Source of the DNA: Nostoc sp. UHCC 0870
GTDB lineage: Bacteria > Cyanobacteriota > Cyanobacteriia > Cyanobacteriales > Nostocaceae
DNA length: 64,000 nt
Direction: 5' to 3'
Assembly (NCBI RefSeq): GCF_022063185.1
Contig: NZ_CP091913.1
Coordinates: forward strand, 1,008,501 to 1,072,500
Below, in pieces: positions 52,881 through 62,686 of the stretch. The position numbers and the translations under genes are program-made. Under the pieces are notes generated by a model, which saw only the letters and a list, made by a program, of their open reading frames with translations, had not been told where the DNA came from and ran no database searches. Every line of letters starts with the position of its first letter. The first letter of the stretch is position 1.

Positions 52881-55391
52881 ATGTTTGAATCTTTCTCTCA
52901 ATTTCATGATCAACTAGCAATTATTACTGAAAATGAGCTGAGTATTTCTTATAGACAATTAGACGAGCTAATCGATGTATTTCAATCTCGTTTTTCATTA
53001 GGTCGAGGCGTTGCTTTGATTGAATGTGAAAACTCTTTAAATTCTATTGTTGCGTATCTTAGTGCGCTTCGCGCCGGTTGCCCAGTAATTTTAATTGGAG
53101 CAAAACAGCCTGAAGTTAGTAAGTCCCTTTTGGCTCAATTCTCAGCTTTATATCATGTTGATACTGCTGCCAATATAGTAACAACTTACGAATCAGCAGC
53201 TAACGTTCAGTTACACCCTGATTTAGCCCTCATCCTCTCAACCTCTGGCTCAACTGGAACTGCAAAGTCTATTCGGCTGTCATACCGCGCCCTTGAGGCT
53301 AATGCTAAATCAATTGTGGAGTATCTTGCTATCAACTCAGCTGATCGCGCACCCACAACCCTGCCGATGAATTATTCCTATGGACTGTCAGTAATCAATT
53401 CCCATCTGTTAGCTGGCGGTTCTTTAGTTCTAACGCAGAAATCCGTCGCCGAACCAGAATTTTGGCAACTCTTTGATAAATATCATTGCACCAGCTTTGC
53501 AGGCGTTCCCCATAGCTATGCACTAATTGAAAAGAGTGGCATGAAAACATCTGAACGACCGACTTTGCGTTATGCAACGCAAGCCGGCGGACGTCTTGAA
53601 CCAAGTCGCGTCAAGGAACTGATTGAACAAAGTACAAAAGAAGGCTGGCAATTTTTTGTGATGTACGGTCAAACGGAAGCAACAGCTCGCATGGCTTATC
53701 TTCCACCAGACCTCGCATTAGAAAATCTGCATTGCATTGGCATCCCTATCCCAGGAGGTACATTTCGGCTGATCAACGATCAGGGACATGAAATTAAAGA
53801 TTCAGAGGAAACAGGTGAATTAGTCTACACAGGCGACAATATAATGATGGGCTATGCTCTAAGTGCCAAAGACTTATCCCTCGGCTATGATTTAACGGAA
53901 TTACATACGGGAGACTTGGCGCGCCGAACTAGTAATGGTCTTTATTATATTGTTGGCCGCAAAAAACGTTTTGTTAAGCTATACGGATTGCGAATCAGTC
54001 TTGATTCGGTTGATGGATGGTTAGTTGATCATGGCTACAGTGCTGTCAGCACTGGAAATAATGATAATTTGTGGATTCTCACCACAAATGCTACCAGTGT
54101 ACCAATCATTCGCACTGCGGTTGCGGATTGGCTTGGTTTGCCCTTAGCCTCCATTAATATTGGTGTTGTAGAAACTATTCCTCGAAAAGCGAATGGCAAG
54201 ATTGACTTTAGCGAAGTTGCACGTTTAGCCGAGCAAGAAGCACAAAAACTAGATGCTACGATAGTTAATGGTGCTACAGAATTCAAAGAAAATACAGTCA
54301 GAAATATCTTTGCCGCGCGTTTCCCCAACCAGGAGATTAAACCAGAGTCGTCCTTCATGAGCCTTGGTGGTACATCTTTAGACTACATAGATATGATGCT
54401 GGCTCTGGAAAAGAGTATTAGCAACTTACCACAAGACTGGTATAAAGTAAGCCTTCACGAACTCGAACAGCAGCAAGGGACAAGCAGTTTCTTTCAAAGC
54501 ATTGAAACCCAAATTCTGCTTCGATTCATCTCAATTTCGTTGATCGTTATAGACCATCTCACAGACTTCAACTACGGCGGAACTGGTGCTTTTTTGTTAT
54601 TTATGATTGCTGGTTTTAATTTTTCCCGATTTCAGATCCCCAAGATTATCGCTACAGGATCATCTCGACCGATGCTGGCACTGGCTGCGACAATTGCGGT
54701 GCCAAGTTTGGCTTATCTCCTGCTAATCCAGATATTGTTCAATCGTCTACATCTCCCATCCCTACTCTTGATTTCTAACCTGATTGAGGCTAACGCGAAC
54801 GAAGGTTTGACCGTGTGGTTTATCGAAGTCTACGTACAAACTATGTGTTTCATGTCATTGGTAGTTAGTTTGATACCCAAGAAACGCATATCTAGTGTAC
54901 GTCAAGAATCTGTTGTTGTTGGCTTAATTATACTTTCTATATTTCTAAACCTAGTTGGACCAATGGTTTGGGATACAAAACCATTATTTGACCGAGTACC
55001 CCATATGTTATTTTGGCTCTTCGCTTTTGGCATAGGTACTCAGACATTTGTAACTAAGTCGTCAAAGCTGATTTTATCAGCAACTTTTCTTACTGTCGTC
55101 TATCTACAATTGGGCATTGATGCCCCATATCGACTCCTTACCTACGGAGGACTTTTGCTAATATGGCTTCCTTTGATTAAGATACCGGCTATCTTGAAAC
55201 TCCCCATGTCTCAGATTGCTGGCGCATCGTTGTTCATTTATCTTTCTCACTTCCAGTTCAATTCACTCAGTGCGATAATTTTTGGACAGAATGGTTGGAT
55301 TAGCACGATCTTTGCACTTATTGGAGGGGCTGTTACCTGGAAAATTTATCTCGTCTTTTCATCTTATTTAATGCGTATTTTGCAGAAGTAA
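52881..55391 (+). CDS. Adenylation-carrier-membrane acyltransferase fusion protein
   Basis: This 836-residue protein joins three activities. Residues about 1-455 are an AMP-forming adenylation domain with all core motifs (STSGSTGTAKSIRLS, YGQTEATARMAY, LHTGD, GRKKRFVKLYGLRIS, and the catalytic Lys in PRKANGKIDF). Residues about 465-530 are a carrier protein with the phosphopantetheine Ser in LGGTSLDYIDMML. Residues about 540-836 hold about nine membrane helices resembling an acyltransferase-3 (OafA-like) domain (LRFISISLIVIDHLTDF ... FLLFMIAGFNFSRF). The logic is like DltA-DltC-DltB in one chain: activate an acid, load it, and transfer it across or at the membrane. There is no condensation domain. 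The substrate is unknown. GAGG stands before ATG 52881 across a HIP1 site. Confidence 0.85.
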   Translation: MFESFSQFHDQLAIITENELSISYRQLDELIDVFQSRFSLGRGVALIECENSLNSIVAYLSALRAGCPVILIGAKQPEVSKSLLAQFSALYHVDTAANIVTTYESAANVQLHPDLALILSTSGSTGTAKSIRLSYRALEANAKSIVEYLAINSADRAPTTLPMNYSYGLSVINSHLLAGGSLVLTQKSVAEPEFWQLFDKYHCTSFAGVPHSYALIEKSGMKTSERPTLRYATQAGGRLEPSRVKELIEQSTKEGWQFFVMYGQTEATARMAYLPPDLALENLHCIGIPIPGGTFRLINDQGHEIKDSEETGELVYTGDNIMMGYALSAKDLSLGYDLTELHTGDLARRTSNGLYYIVGRKKRFVKLYGLRISLDSVDGWLVDHGYSAVSTGNNDNLWILTTNATSVPIIRTAVADWLGLPLASINIGVVETIPRKANGKIDFSEVARLAEQEAQKLDATIVNGATEFKENTVRNIFAARFPNQEIKPESSFMSLGGTSLDYIDMMLALEKSISNLPQDWYKVSLHELEQQQGTSSFFQSIETQILLRFISISLIVIDHLTDFNYGGTGAFLLFMIAGFNFSRFQIPKIIATGSSRPMLALAATIAVPSLAYLLLIQILFNRLHLPSLLLISNLIEANANEGLTVWFIEVYVQTMCFMSLVVSLIPKKRISSVRQESVVVGLIILSIFLNLVGPMVWDTKPLFDRVPHMLFWLFAFGIGTQTFVTKSSKLILSATFLTVVYLQLGIDAPYRLLTYGGLLLIWLPLIKIPAILKLPMSQIAGASLFIYLSHFQFNSLSAIIFGQNGWISTIFALIGGAVTWKIYLVFSSYLMRILQK

Positions 55392-55682
55392 ACAACTGAC
55401 GGTCTCTAGAAAATTTATTTTCCCTACTCCCCACTCCCTATTTTCAAGCCAGGTCTAATGAAACAGCCCTCGGTGAGTGGGGAATCAATAGTTATTAGTT
55501 ATTCTCCCCAGCCCCCAGTTAAATAAAATTAAAATTAACTGTAAAATAGCTGTACAAAAAGAGATAATATCTGAAGTAAAAAATCTCAGCACTAAGAGAA
55601 GGTCGCAAAAATATTAACCTTCCTTGCCTGAGCAATTACCAAATTCCTCCATAATATAATTTTGAAGTAAGTTTTTAAGCCC

Positions 55683-56774
55683 GTGACTGTAAGCTTGTCT
55701 ATTGCTCAATCTCACCGCCAACCCTGGCCCGGACTCATAGAAGCCTATCGTGAGTATTTACCTGTTAGCGAAACTACGCCGATTGTCACTTTGTTAGAAG
55801 GTAATACTCCCTTGATTCCTGTGCCAGCGATCGCAGAACGCATCGGTAGACAAGTGCGGGTATTTGTCAAATATGATGGTCTAAACCCTACCGGTAGCTT
55901 CAAAGACCGAGGGATGACGATGGCAATTACTAAAGCCAAGGAAGCCGGAGCTAAGGCGGTAATTTGTGCCAGTACCGGCAATACTTCCGCCGCCGCCGCC
56001 GCCTATGCTCGCCGGGGGGGGATGAAGGCTTTTGTCTTGATTCCTGATGGTTACGTCGCCTTGGGTAAGTTGGCGCAAGCTTTACTCTACGGTGCAGAAG
56101 TTTTGGCGATTAAAGGTAACTTTGACCGCGCCTTAGAAATTGTTCGGGAAATGGCGGAACACTATCCCATTACCTTAGTAAATTCAGTTAATCCCTACCG
56201 CTTAGAAGGACAAAAAACCGGAGCATTTGAAGTTGTCGATGCTTTGGGGAATGCTCCCGATTGGTTGTGTATCCCCGTCGGGAACGCAGGCAACATCACA
56301 GCATACTGGATGGGTTTTTGTCAATATCATCAAGTCGGCAAATGCGATCGCCTCCCCCGGATGATGGGATTTCAAGCCGCAGGTGCAGCACCTTTAGTCA
56401 ACGGTTATCCAATAACTCATCCTGAAACCATAGCCACAGCCATTCGTATTGGTAATCCCGCCAGTTGGGACAAAGCGATCGCCGCTCAATCATCCAGTCA
56501 AGGTCAATTTAAAGCCGTCACCGACGAAGAAATTCTCGACGCTTACCGACTTTTAGCTTCATCAGAAGGCATTTTCTGCGAACCCGCTAGTGCTGCTTCT
56601 GTCGCTGGTTTATTACAAGTGAAAGACCAAGTACCCACAGGCGCAACAGTCGTATGTGTCCTCACCGGTAACGGATTGAAAGACCCTGATACAGCCATCA
56701 AACACAGCCACTCCCAATTTAAACAAGGCATTGAGGCAGAATTAAGCGATGTCGCTCAGGCAATGGGCTTTTAA
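55683..56774 (+). CDS. thrC: Threonine synthase
   Basis: ThrC converts O-phosphohomoserine to threonine with PLP. The 363-residue protein has the PLP Lys in GSFKDRGMT (about 62-70), the phosphate-binding [13 protein letters not shown] segment (about 96-108), [12 protein letters not shown] and the C-terminal [11 protein letters not shown]. The GTG start at 55683 is used. The CDS is followed by a run of CTGTCAC heptamers and a long hairpin. Confidence 0.96.
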   Translation: MTVSLSIAQSHRQPWPGLIEAYREYLPVSETTPIVTLLEGNTPLIPVPAIAERIGRQVRVFVKYDGLNPTGSFKDRGMTMAITKAKEAGAKAVICASTGNTSAAAAAYARRGGMKAFVLIPDGYVALGKLAQALLYGAEVLAIKGNFDRALEIVREMAEHYPITLVNSVNPYRLEGQKTGAFEVVDALGNAPDWLCIPVGNAGNITAYWMGFCQYHQVGKCDRLPRMMGFQAAGAAPLVNGYPITHPETIATAIRIGNPASWDKAIAAQSSSQGQFKAVTDEEILDAYRLLASSEGIFCEPASAASVAGLLQVKDQVPTGATVVCVLTGNGLKDPDTAIKHSHSQFKQGIEAELSDVAQAMGF

Positions 56775-56872
56775 CTGTCACCTGTCACCTGTCACCCGTC
56801 CCCTGTCACCTGTCACCTGTCACCTGTCCCCTGTCACCTGTCCCCTGTCCCCTGTCACCTGTCCCCTGTCCA
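56775..56872. repeat. Tandem CTGTCAC/CTGTCCC heptamer array
   Basis: About 13 heptamers (CTGTCAC, CTGTCCC) run directly after the thrC stop codon. The same family occurs at 63398-63450. Confidence 0.9.
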
Positions 56873-56880
56873 ACTACTTA

Positions 56881-56914
56881 TTAGCCCCTTTCTAAATTAA
56901 TTCTAGAAAGGGGC
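56881..56914. terminator. Long hairpin AGCCCCTTTCTA/TAGAAAGGGGCT
   Basis: A perfect 12-bp GC-containing stem with a short AT loop lies between the ends of thrC and comB, fitting a bidirectional terminator. Confidence 0.75.
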
Positions 56915-56961
56915 TAATGTTAACAAAGCAAGAAATTTTTGCGGTTATTGACTTTACATAT

Positions 56962-57699
56962 TTAGATTTTACTTTTAAACACTCCTGGTTCTTGCTGTGT
57001 GGGCAGAACAGCTAAAATATCGGTTTGGGAACAATATTTCAGGTCTTCATGGCATTCCAGGCGTAACAATCGTTTACCGTGACTAGCGTGGTGGAATAAA
57101 CCCAATAGATTATTTTCCCACTGGGAGTATAGAGCGATCGCACTAATAACTTCATCGTTACCAGCTAATTCTTCTGGTGGTAATTGGGATTTTTCGATGA
57201 CACTATGAGCGATCGCACCTGCACAGGCTGTATCCTCTAAAGAAAAACTGCCTTCCCAACCAGAACCGACAATCCAAACTGTTTCGGGTTGCTTCTCCAG
57301 CAGGTAATCTACAACTGCGGCGCGGTTAATAAAGGCGGCTGTCAGCACAGTGGCTGAGTCCTCTATCCGTTTTAAAGCGCGAGTCCCATTGGTGGTACTA
57401 ATAAACAAACGCCGTCCTTCCACCAGTTCAGGTGTGCAATCGAGGGGTGAATTACCTAATTCAAACCCAGGGACTTTACCACCGCCGCGTTCTCCAGCTC
57501 GCAGCCGTTTTTGTGCTGGCCATTGTTCACTCACAGAGATGAGTTGATCTAAATCGCTAAAGACTTGTACAGCTTCGCCCCCAGAAGAGAGGACAGTTGC
57601 TATAGTGCTAGTAGCTCGCAAAACATCGACTGCGATCGCGCAGTCTGGGGCTTTGTCCGTTGGAGTTAGTTCCGGGGTATGGTATACAAATAGCTTCAC
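56962..57699 (-). CDS. comB: 2-phosphosulfolactate phosphatase
   Basis: ComB-family proteins dephosphorylate 2-phosphosulfolactate, first described in coenzyme M synthesis. In cyanobacteria, which do not make coenzyme M, the role is unclear. The 245-residue protein shows the family segments [49 protein letters not shown] and [10 protein letters not shown]. It stands alone, convergent with thrC. Confidence 0.9.
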   Translation of the reverse strand: MKLFVYHTPELTPTDKAPDCAIAVDVLRATSTIATVLSSGGEAVQVFSDLDQLISVSEQWPAQKRLRAGERGGGKVPGFELGNSPLDCTPELVEGRRLFISTTNGTRALKRIEDSATVLTAAFINRAAVVDYLLEKQPETVWIVGSGWEGSFSLEDTACAGAIAHSVIEKSQLPPEELAGNDEVISAIALYSQWENNLLGLFHHASHGKRLLRLECHEDLKYCSQTDILAVLPTQQEPGVFKSKI

Positions 57700-58034
57700 G
57701 CTGGGGATAAACCTGCTCTCAATACTATTGCCGAGATTAATTCTAATTGCTCGTGATCACAATAATGACACTTAATGTCCGAGTATTTCTTATGGTTAGG
57801 CAAGAGTATTGATTATTGTGAGTGATTGGGGATTGGGGATTGGGTAATGGGGATTGGGGATTGGGGAAGAGAGATTTTCATTCTCTGGTCAGATATTAAC
57901 TAATGATTTAAAGTTGCTAGAGTTTGCGTCTAGACCTTATATTCTGAAACAATATGGGGAAAGCTATTCCCCCAGAAAATCTAAAATTTTGACTTTTGAT
58001 TTTTCACTTTTGACTTTTATTGTCCCCAATCCCT

Positions 58035-58454
58035 ATGGCCCCTTTACCCGACTATCATCCTAAACAACTGTCTTTAGGCCCTTTAGAAGCAGAGATATTA
58101 AATATCATCTGGGAATTAGGTTCAGTCACCGTCAAAGATGTTCACGATCGCATTTTGGCTGACCCTAACCGCGAGTTAGCTTACACTTCTGTGACTACAG
58201 TTTTGCGTCGCCTCACCGATAAAGGTTGGCTAGTTTGTGATAAAAAAGGTAAAGCGTTCTATTGGCGGCCTTTACTGACAAAGCAGCAGGCACAGGTAAT
58301 TAAAGCCCATGAACAATTACAGCGATTTCTGGCTGTAGGTAATCCTGATGTAGTGGCGGCTTTTGCTGATAGTCTGGATGAAGCAGCTAGCGAGCAAATC
58401 GAAGCGATCGCTAAACGTATTCAAGCAGCACGCCAAGCCAGGGAGGAACAATAA
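58035..58454 (+). CDS. petR: BlaI/MecI-type repressor, PetR-like
   Basis: The protein (139 residues from ATG 58035; a TTG at 58020 is less likely) has the BlaI winged helix (LGPLEAEILNIIWELGSVTVKDVHDRI ... YTSVTTVLRRLTDKGWL) and a C-terminal dimerisation helix. Its stop overlaps the start of an M56 peptidase gene (TAATG). In Synechocystis this pair is PetR/PetP, where PetR controls petE and petJ and is degraded by PetP when copper is present. Both target genes are 13 kb away here. Symbol assigned by context. Confidence 0.82.
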   Translation: MAPLPDYHPKQLSLGPLEAEILNIIWELGSVTVKDVHDRILADPNRELAYTSVTTVLRRLTDKGWLVCDKKGKAFYWRPLLTKQQAQVIKAHEQLQRFLAVGNPDVVAAFADSLDEAASEQIEAIAKRIQAARQAREEQ

Positions 58455-59317
58455 TGCACCTAATCATGATTTTGATTACTGTGATAGTCGCAGGGATATT
58501 GCGCTGTTCTTGGACTCCTACCCAAGGTAGTTGGGATGTGCGCTGGCGGCGATCGCTATTTCTGTTTCTCTTCCCGCCTTTGCTAATTTTTATGACAGCG
58601 ATCGCGGTGCTGTGCATGGGGCCGCAAGGCCAAATGGGCGGTATGTATACAGGTTGGGTGAGCTATTCCCTAGCTTTAGTTGTCTTGACTGTATTCTCTG
58701 GGTTGTGCCTCACACTAGCTTACCAAGGTTGGCGATCGCTACAATCAGCCCGTCATTGTCCTATGGTGAATGTTGAGGGTAAACCCGTCAGACTACTGAA
58801 CACAGAAGCTTTATTTGCAGGTCAAATTGGTTTTTGGCAACCAGAATTAGTAGTCAGTCAAGGATTACTACAAACCCTCTCTCCAGACCATGTAGAAAGC
58901 GTATTAGCACACGAGCAAGGACATCATTATTATAGAGATACATTTTGGTTTTTCTGGCTGGGTTGGATACGCACCTGCACCGCTTGGCTACCCAACACAG
59001 AATCATTGTGGGAAGAACTGTTAGCACTGCGAGAATTACGCGCTGATAGTTACGCTGCATCCCAAGTAGACCCTTTATTGTTGGCAGAATCGCTATTATT
59101 AGTAGTCAGTAATGCTTCTGTATTCACCCCATCTGGAATTTGCTGTGCGGCTTTGGGTGATAGTGTAGGCGATGCCTACGGCGGTAAACTACGCTTAGAA
59201 CAGAGAATTGAAGCTTTACTAACACCAGCAACACCAACCCCAGAAATTAAATTACAATCTTGGCATACATTCCTGTTAGCATTTTTGCCTTTACTAACCG
59301 TGATATTCCACACCTAG
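58454..59317 (+). CDS. petP: M56-family membrane metallopeptidase, PetP-like
   Basis: This 287-residue protein has three or four N-terminal membrane helices, a cytoplasmic zinc-peptidase domain with HEQGHH (about 155-160) and a downstream Glu in ELRADSYAA (about 195), and a C-terminal membrane helix, as in BlaR1-type peptidases but without a sensor domain. Translationally coupled to the BlaI-type repressor, it should cleave it. This matches PetP, the copper-activated protease of the petE/petJ switch. Confidence 0.82.
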   Translation: MHLIMILITVIVAGILRCSWTPTQGSWDVRWRRSLFLFLFPPLLIFMTAIAVLCMGPQGQMGGMYTGWVSYSLALVVLTVFSGLCLTLAYQGWRSLQSARHCPMVNVEGKPVRLLNTEALFAGQIGFWQPELVVSQGLLQTLSPDHVESVLAHEQGHHYYRDTFWFFWLGWIRTCTAWLPNTESLWEELLALRELRADSYAASQVDPLLLAESLLLVVSNASVFTPSGICCAALGDSVGDAYGGKLRLEQRIEALLTPATPTPEIKLQSWHTFLLAFLPLLTVIFHT

Positions 59318-59361
59318 TTATCAATGATTTTTGCCTAGGGACTAAACCATTCATCATAACA

Positions 59362-59397
59362 AAAAACCCTTGTTTAGCAAATAAACGAGGGTTTTTG
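59362..59397 (+). terminator. Intrinsic terminator after petRP
   Basis: AAAACCCTTGTTTA-GCAAA-TAAACGAGGGTTTTT forms an 11-14-bp stem with a T run, 45 bases after the peptidase stop. One G-T type mismatch lies in the stem. Confidence 0.85.
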
Positions 59398-59533
59398 CTT
59401 GAGAGAAAATGCTTAGGTCGTGAAATCAACTCTTAAAAATAAACCTAAAAATAACCATATCAAAATCTAGATATAATATTATGTCATTAATCAACTACCC
59501 TACTTTATTCCTGAGACAATTAAATTAGCGTAG

Positions 59534-59639
59534 TATAGCGTTTTCTAATCACATGAGGTACATCATAGCCCCCTCCTTGCGTGCGGGGAGGGGGTTGGGG
59601 GTGGGGTTCTTGTACCTCACTAAAGCGAGAACCGCTATA
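59534..59639 (-). mobile_element. 106-bp MITE-like element, copy C (inverted)
   Basis: It reads TATAGCGTTTTCTAATCACA at one end and TAAAGCGAGAACCGCTATA at the other, the reverse complement of copy A at 14552 with few changes and the same 106-bp length. The GC-rich central hairpin (GGGGAGGGGG) is intact. Confidence 0.85.
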
Positions 59640-59768
59640 GTTCAGATCATAGATACACATAAACATTCTGTAGGGAATTACAAATTACGAATTACGTAAA
59701 GCCTGCGGCATAGCTGCGCTTAGAGCGTAGCGGGACGTTAGTCCATTACGAATTACGAATTAAACCGG

Positions 59769-60551
59769 GTGGTAAAATTGCAACCAAAAAAAAATTTAGA
59801 TCAATTATGGATTGTACGTTGTTTGGCCGCAGTATTACTTTTTGGTCAAGTCTGCCTACATTTAATCCAAGGAAAAACTTACTACCGTAAAATTCTAGAG
59901 CATATGGTAACTGCGGGGCCTGCTTCCATATCTCCAGTTTTGTTAGTCAGTGTTTTTTCAGGCATGATTTTTACTATTCAAACTGCCAGAGAATTAATAA
60001 AATTTGGTGCTGTCAGTACCGTAGGAGGTGCTTTTGCCTTAGCTTTTTGTCGAGAATTAGCCCCTATTTTGACAGCAAGTATTATTGCCGGACAAGTAGG
60101 TTCTGCGTTCGCCGCCGAAATAGGTGCAATGCGTGTTAGCGAACAAATTGATGCGCTATATATGCTCAAAACTAACCCTATTGATTATCTAGTTTTACCA
60201 AGAGTAATTGCCTGCTGTTTAATGATGCCCATCATGATGATTTTTGCTTTAATTATGGGCATCGCTGGAGGCATTTTTGCAGCTGCACAATTTTACAAAA
60301 TTCCTCCAGAAATATTTTTAGAATCAGTTAGAGATTTTTTAGACACATCAGACGTATTTACTATTTTACTTAAAGGCTTAATTTTTGGAGCTATAGTTTC
60401 TGTTAACGGCTGTAGTTGGGGACTAACTACTAGAGGCGGCGCAAAAGAAGTAGGAGAATCCGCCACAACAGCAGTTGTTACTACTTGGGTAGCAATTTTT
60501 ATGACAGATTTTTTCCTATCTTTATTATTATATGAAAATCCTACATTGTGA
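59769..60551 (+). CDS. MlaE-type lipid ABC transporter permease
   Basis: This 260-residue protein matches the MlaE/TGD1 permease family: about five membrane helices, with SVFSGMIFTIQTARELIKFGAV, FCRELAPILTASIIAGQVGSAFAAEIGAMRVSEQIDAL (in two stretches, the coupling helix region), and a C-terminal NGCSWGLTTRGGAKEVG segment. It moves phospholipids between membranes, with an MCE-domain protein and ATPase encoded elsewhere. GTG 59769 is used; there is no obvious ribosome site. Confidence 0.9.
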   Translation: MVKLQPKKNLDQLWIVRCLAAVLLFGQVCLHLIQGKTYYRKILEHMVTAGPASISPVLLVSVFSGMIFTIQTARELIKFGAVSTVGGAFALAFCRELAPILTASIIAGQVGSAFAAEIGAMRVSEQIDALYMLKTNPIDYLVLPRVIACCLMMPIMMIFALIMGIAGGIFAAAQFYKIPPEIFLESVRDFLDTSDVFTILLKGLIFGAIVSVNGCSWGLTTRGGAKEVGESATTAVVTTWVAIFMTDFFLSLLLYENPTL

Positions 60552-60599
60552 TTAGGCATAATCAGTCATCAGTTATCAGTCACTTTATAACTGATGACT

Positions 60600-60672
60600 G
60601 ATAACTGATTTAACTCCCTACTCCCTACTCCCTACTCCCTACTCCTTACTCAGCACTCAGCACTCAGCACTC
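60600..60672. repeat. CTCCCTA and ACTCAGC heptamer arrays
   Basis: Four CTCCCTA units and then about four ACTCAGC units stand between the MlaE permease and aspartate kinase genes. An imperfect inverted repeat (AGTTATCAGT/ACTGATAACT) lies just before them. Confidence 0.8.
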
Positions 60673-60673
60673 T

Positions 60674-62488
60674 CTACGCAGGTACAACAAATTTCTCGCT
60701 ACCAGCCAAATCAAAGGCGGCGTGAATGACTTGTAAAGCTTGTACGCCTTGTTCTTGGGCTACGACACAACTAATTTTAATCTCCGAGGTAGCGATCATT
60801 TGAATATTAATTTGGTGTTTAGCTAACGCATCAAACATTTTTGCAGCTACACCTGGTTGTCCTACCATACCTGCACCCACAATACTAACTTTAGCGATCG
60901 CACTATCCAAAACTACATCACCCCATCCTAAATCTGTTGCTACTTCTGTCAGCAATCTGTGGGCGGTTTCTCCATCCATCAGGGGGACTGTAAACGCTAT
61001 ATCTCGTCTGGCTACACCATCAATTACCCGACAGCGTTGAGATTGAATAATCATGTCTACGCTGATGTTGTGCTGTGCCAAAATACCAAAGAGTTTGGCG
61101 GACATTCCCGGACGATCGGGGACTTGGCGAATCGCTAAACGGGCTTGTTTTAAGTCTAAAGCTACACCGCGCACGGGGGGATGGGAAGAAGGTAGGGAAG
61201 CCGGGGAAGTAGGGGAAGCCGGGGAGGCTACTATCTCAAAAGCTTGACATAATGAAGCCACAGCGCGATCGCCATCACTCGCATCAATGACACAACTAAC
61301 TTTGACTTCGCTGGTGGAAATCATTTGGATATTTACTCCGGCTGCGGCTAGGGTGGCGAACATCTTAGCGGCTACCCCAGGACGGCCTATCATCCCTGCG
61401 CCAGAAATACTGACTTTGGCAATGTCTTGTTCTACCATCACCTCAGCCTCATCAGCGTTGGGGTGAGATGGATTTCTTAAAGCTGGGGCGATCGCTGAGG
61501 CTACGGCTTCGGCTCGTTTGAGGATGGGTGTTCTGACAGTGAAAGCAATATCATTAGTATTACCTTCGTGTATCGATTGAATAATTAAATCTACATCTAC
61601 TTGTTGGCGGGAAATTTCGCCAAATAACTTAGCTGCTACCCCTGGTTTATCGGGTATACGCAACAACGCTACCCTTGCTTGGTCGGTGTCAAATTCTACC
61701 GCATCTACAGGACGAGCAATTTCTAAATTAATCAGCGATCGCCCTTGATTTTGAGGAGTTGTCACCCAAGTCCCAGGGTCATCCGTCCAACTTGACCTAA
61801 CTACCAGAGGTACACAGTAGTTACGGGCAATTTCCACAGCACGGGGATGTAATACTTTTGCACCTAAACTCGCCAGTTCCAGCATTTCATTACTGGTGAT
61901 TTCATCCATTAACTGCGCTTCAGGAACTAGCCGGGGGTCTGTAGTTAAAATCCCTGGTACGTCGGTATAAATTTCACAAAAGTTAGCTTGTAATGCAGCT
62001 GCCAAAGCTACCGCCGAAGTATCAGAACCACCACGCCCCAAAGTCGTAATTTCTAACTCACCATTGCTAGAGATACCTTGAAACCCAGCAACAACAACGA
62101 CCTTACCATCATTAAGGTGACGCATCACCCGTTCTGTTTCAATCTGCAAAATCCGGGCGCGGGTGTGTTCAGCTTCGGTAACAATTCCTACCTGTGCGCC
62201 AGTCATAGAAATCGCTGGTTGTCCAAGTTCCTGTAACGCCATACTCAGCAAAGCAATAGTAACTTGCTCCCCTGTAGATAGCAGCATATCCATTTCCCGA
62301 CGGCTAGGATTAGGAGAAATATCATTAGCTAGCTTAACGAGTCCATCGGTGGTTTTTCCCATTGCTGAAACCACTACCACCAGAGAGTTTCCTGCTTTGA
62401 CAGTTTTATAGACACGCTGGGCTACAGCTTGGATGCGTTCGACTGAACCGACAGATGTACCACCGAATTTCTGAACTATAAGCGGCAT
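60674..62488 (-). CDS. lysC: Aspartate kinase
   Basis: Aspartate kinase phosphorylates aspartate at the start of Lys/Thr/Met synthesis. The 604-residue protein has the kinase domain (VQKFGGTSVGSVERI at 4-18, GRGGSDTSAVALAAAL near 155) and four ACT-type regulatory segments: two around 265-420 and two around 450-600, the duplicated layout of cyanobacterial enzymes (monomers are about 400 in many bacteria). Between the pairs, about residues 420-438 (ASPASPTSPASLPSSHPPV), the DNA is a run of GGGGAAGCC-type repeats that keeps the frame. Confidence 0.95.
   Translation of the reverse strand: MPLIVQKFGGTSVGSVERIQAVAQRVYKTVKAGNSLVVVVSAMGKTTDGLVKLANDISPNPSRREMDMLLSTGEQVTIALLSMALQELGQPAISMTGAQVGIVTEAEHTRARILQIETERVMRHLNDGKVVVVAGFQGISSNGELEITTLGRGGSDTSAVALAAALQANFCEIYTDVPGILTTDPRLVPEAQLMDEITSNEMLELASLGAKVLHPRAVEIARNYCVPLVVRSSWTDDPGTWVTTPQNQGRSLINLEIARPVDAVEFDTDQARVALLRIPDKPGVAAKLFGEISRQQVDVDLIIQSIHEGNTNDIAFTVRTPILKRAEAVASAIAPALRNPSHPNADEAEVMVEQDIAKVSISGAGMIGRPGVAAKMFATLAAAGVNIQMISTSEVKVSCVIDASDGDRAVASLCQAFEIVASPASPTSPASLPSSHPPVRGVALDLKQARLAIRQVPDRPGMSAKLFGILAQHNISVDMIIQSQRCRVIDGVARRDIAFTVPLMDGETAHRLLTEVATDLGWGDVVLDSAIAKVSIVGAGMVGQPGVAAKMFDALAKHQINIQMIATSEIKISCVVAQEQGVQALQVIHAAFDLAGSEKFVVPA
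61190..61232. repeat. Short repeat inside lysC
   Basis: GGGGAAGCCGGGGAAGTAGG followed by GGAAGCCGGGGAGG is a short tandem G-rich repeat encoding a Pro/Ser linker between the ACT pairs. Confidence 0.7.
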
Positions 62489-62611
62489 AACTTTTGTTTA
62501 ATCAATATCCCTACTTCTTTCTATGCTTCCCTAAACTTAGGAAGTATTGAAGCCATTAATAGTTAATCAGTTTAGTGAACTACCTACACCGACTGCAAGC
62601 ATTTAATCAAA

Positions 62612-62650
62612 GTAGGTTGGTTTAACGCAAGGAAACTCAACATTTACAAT
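62612..62650. repeat. Partial copy of the GTAGGTTGG element
   Basis: GTAGGTTGGTTTAACGCAAG followed by GAAACTCAACATTTACAATG matches the left half of the 84-bp element at 10475-10558. The right half is missing. Confidence 0.55.
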
Positions 62651-62686
62651 GCTACCAATTTAGTATTGATTGCCTCACTTGTGCCT

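Noticed and set aside
56775..56872. Possible CRISPR array or coding repeat
   Set aside because: Simple CTGTCAC/CTGTCCC heptamers, no spacers and no frame conserved.
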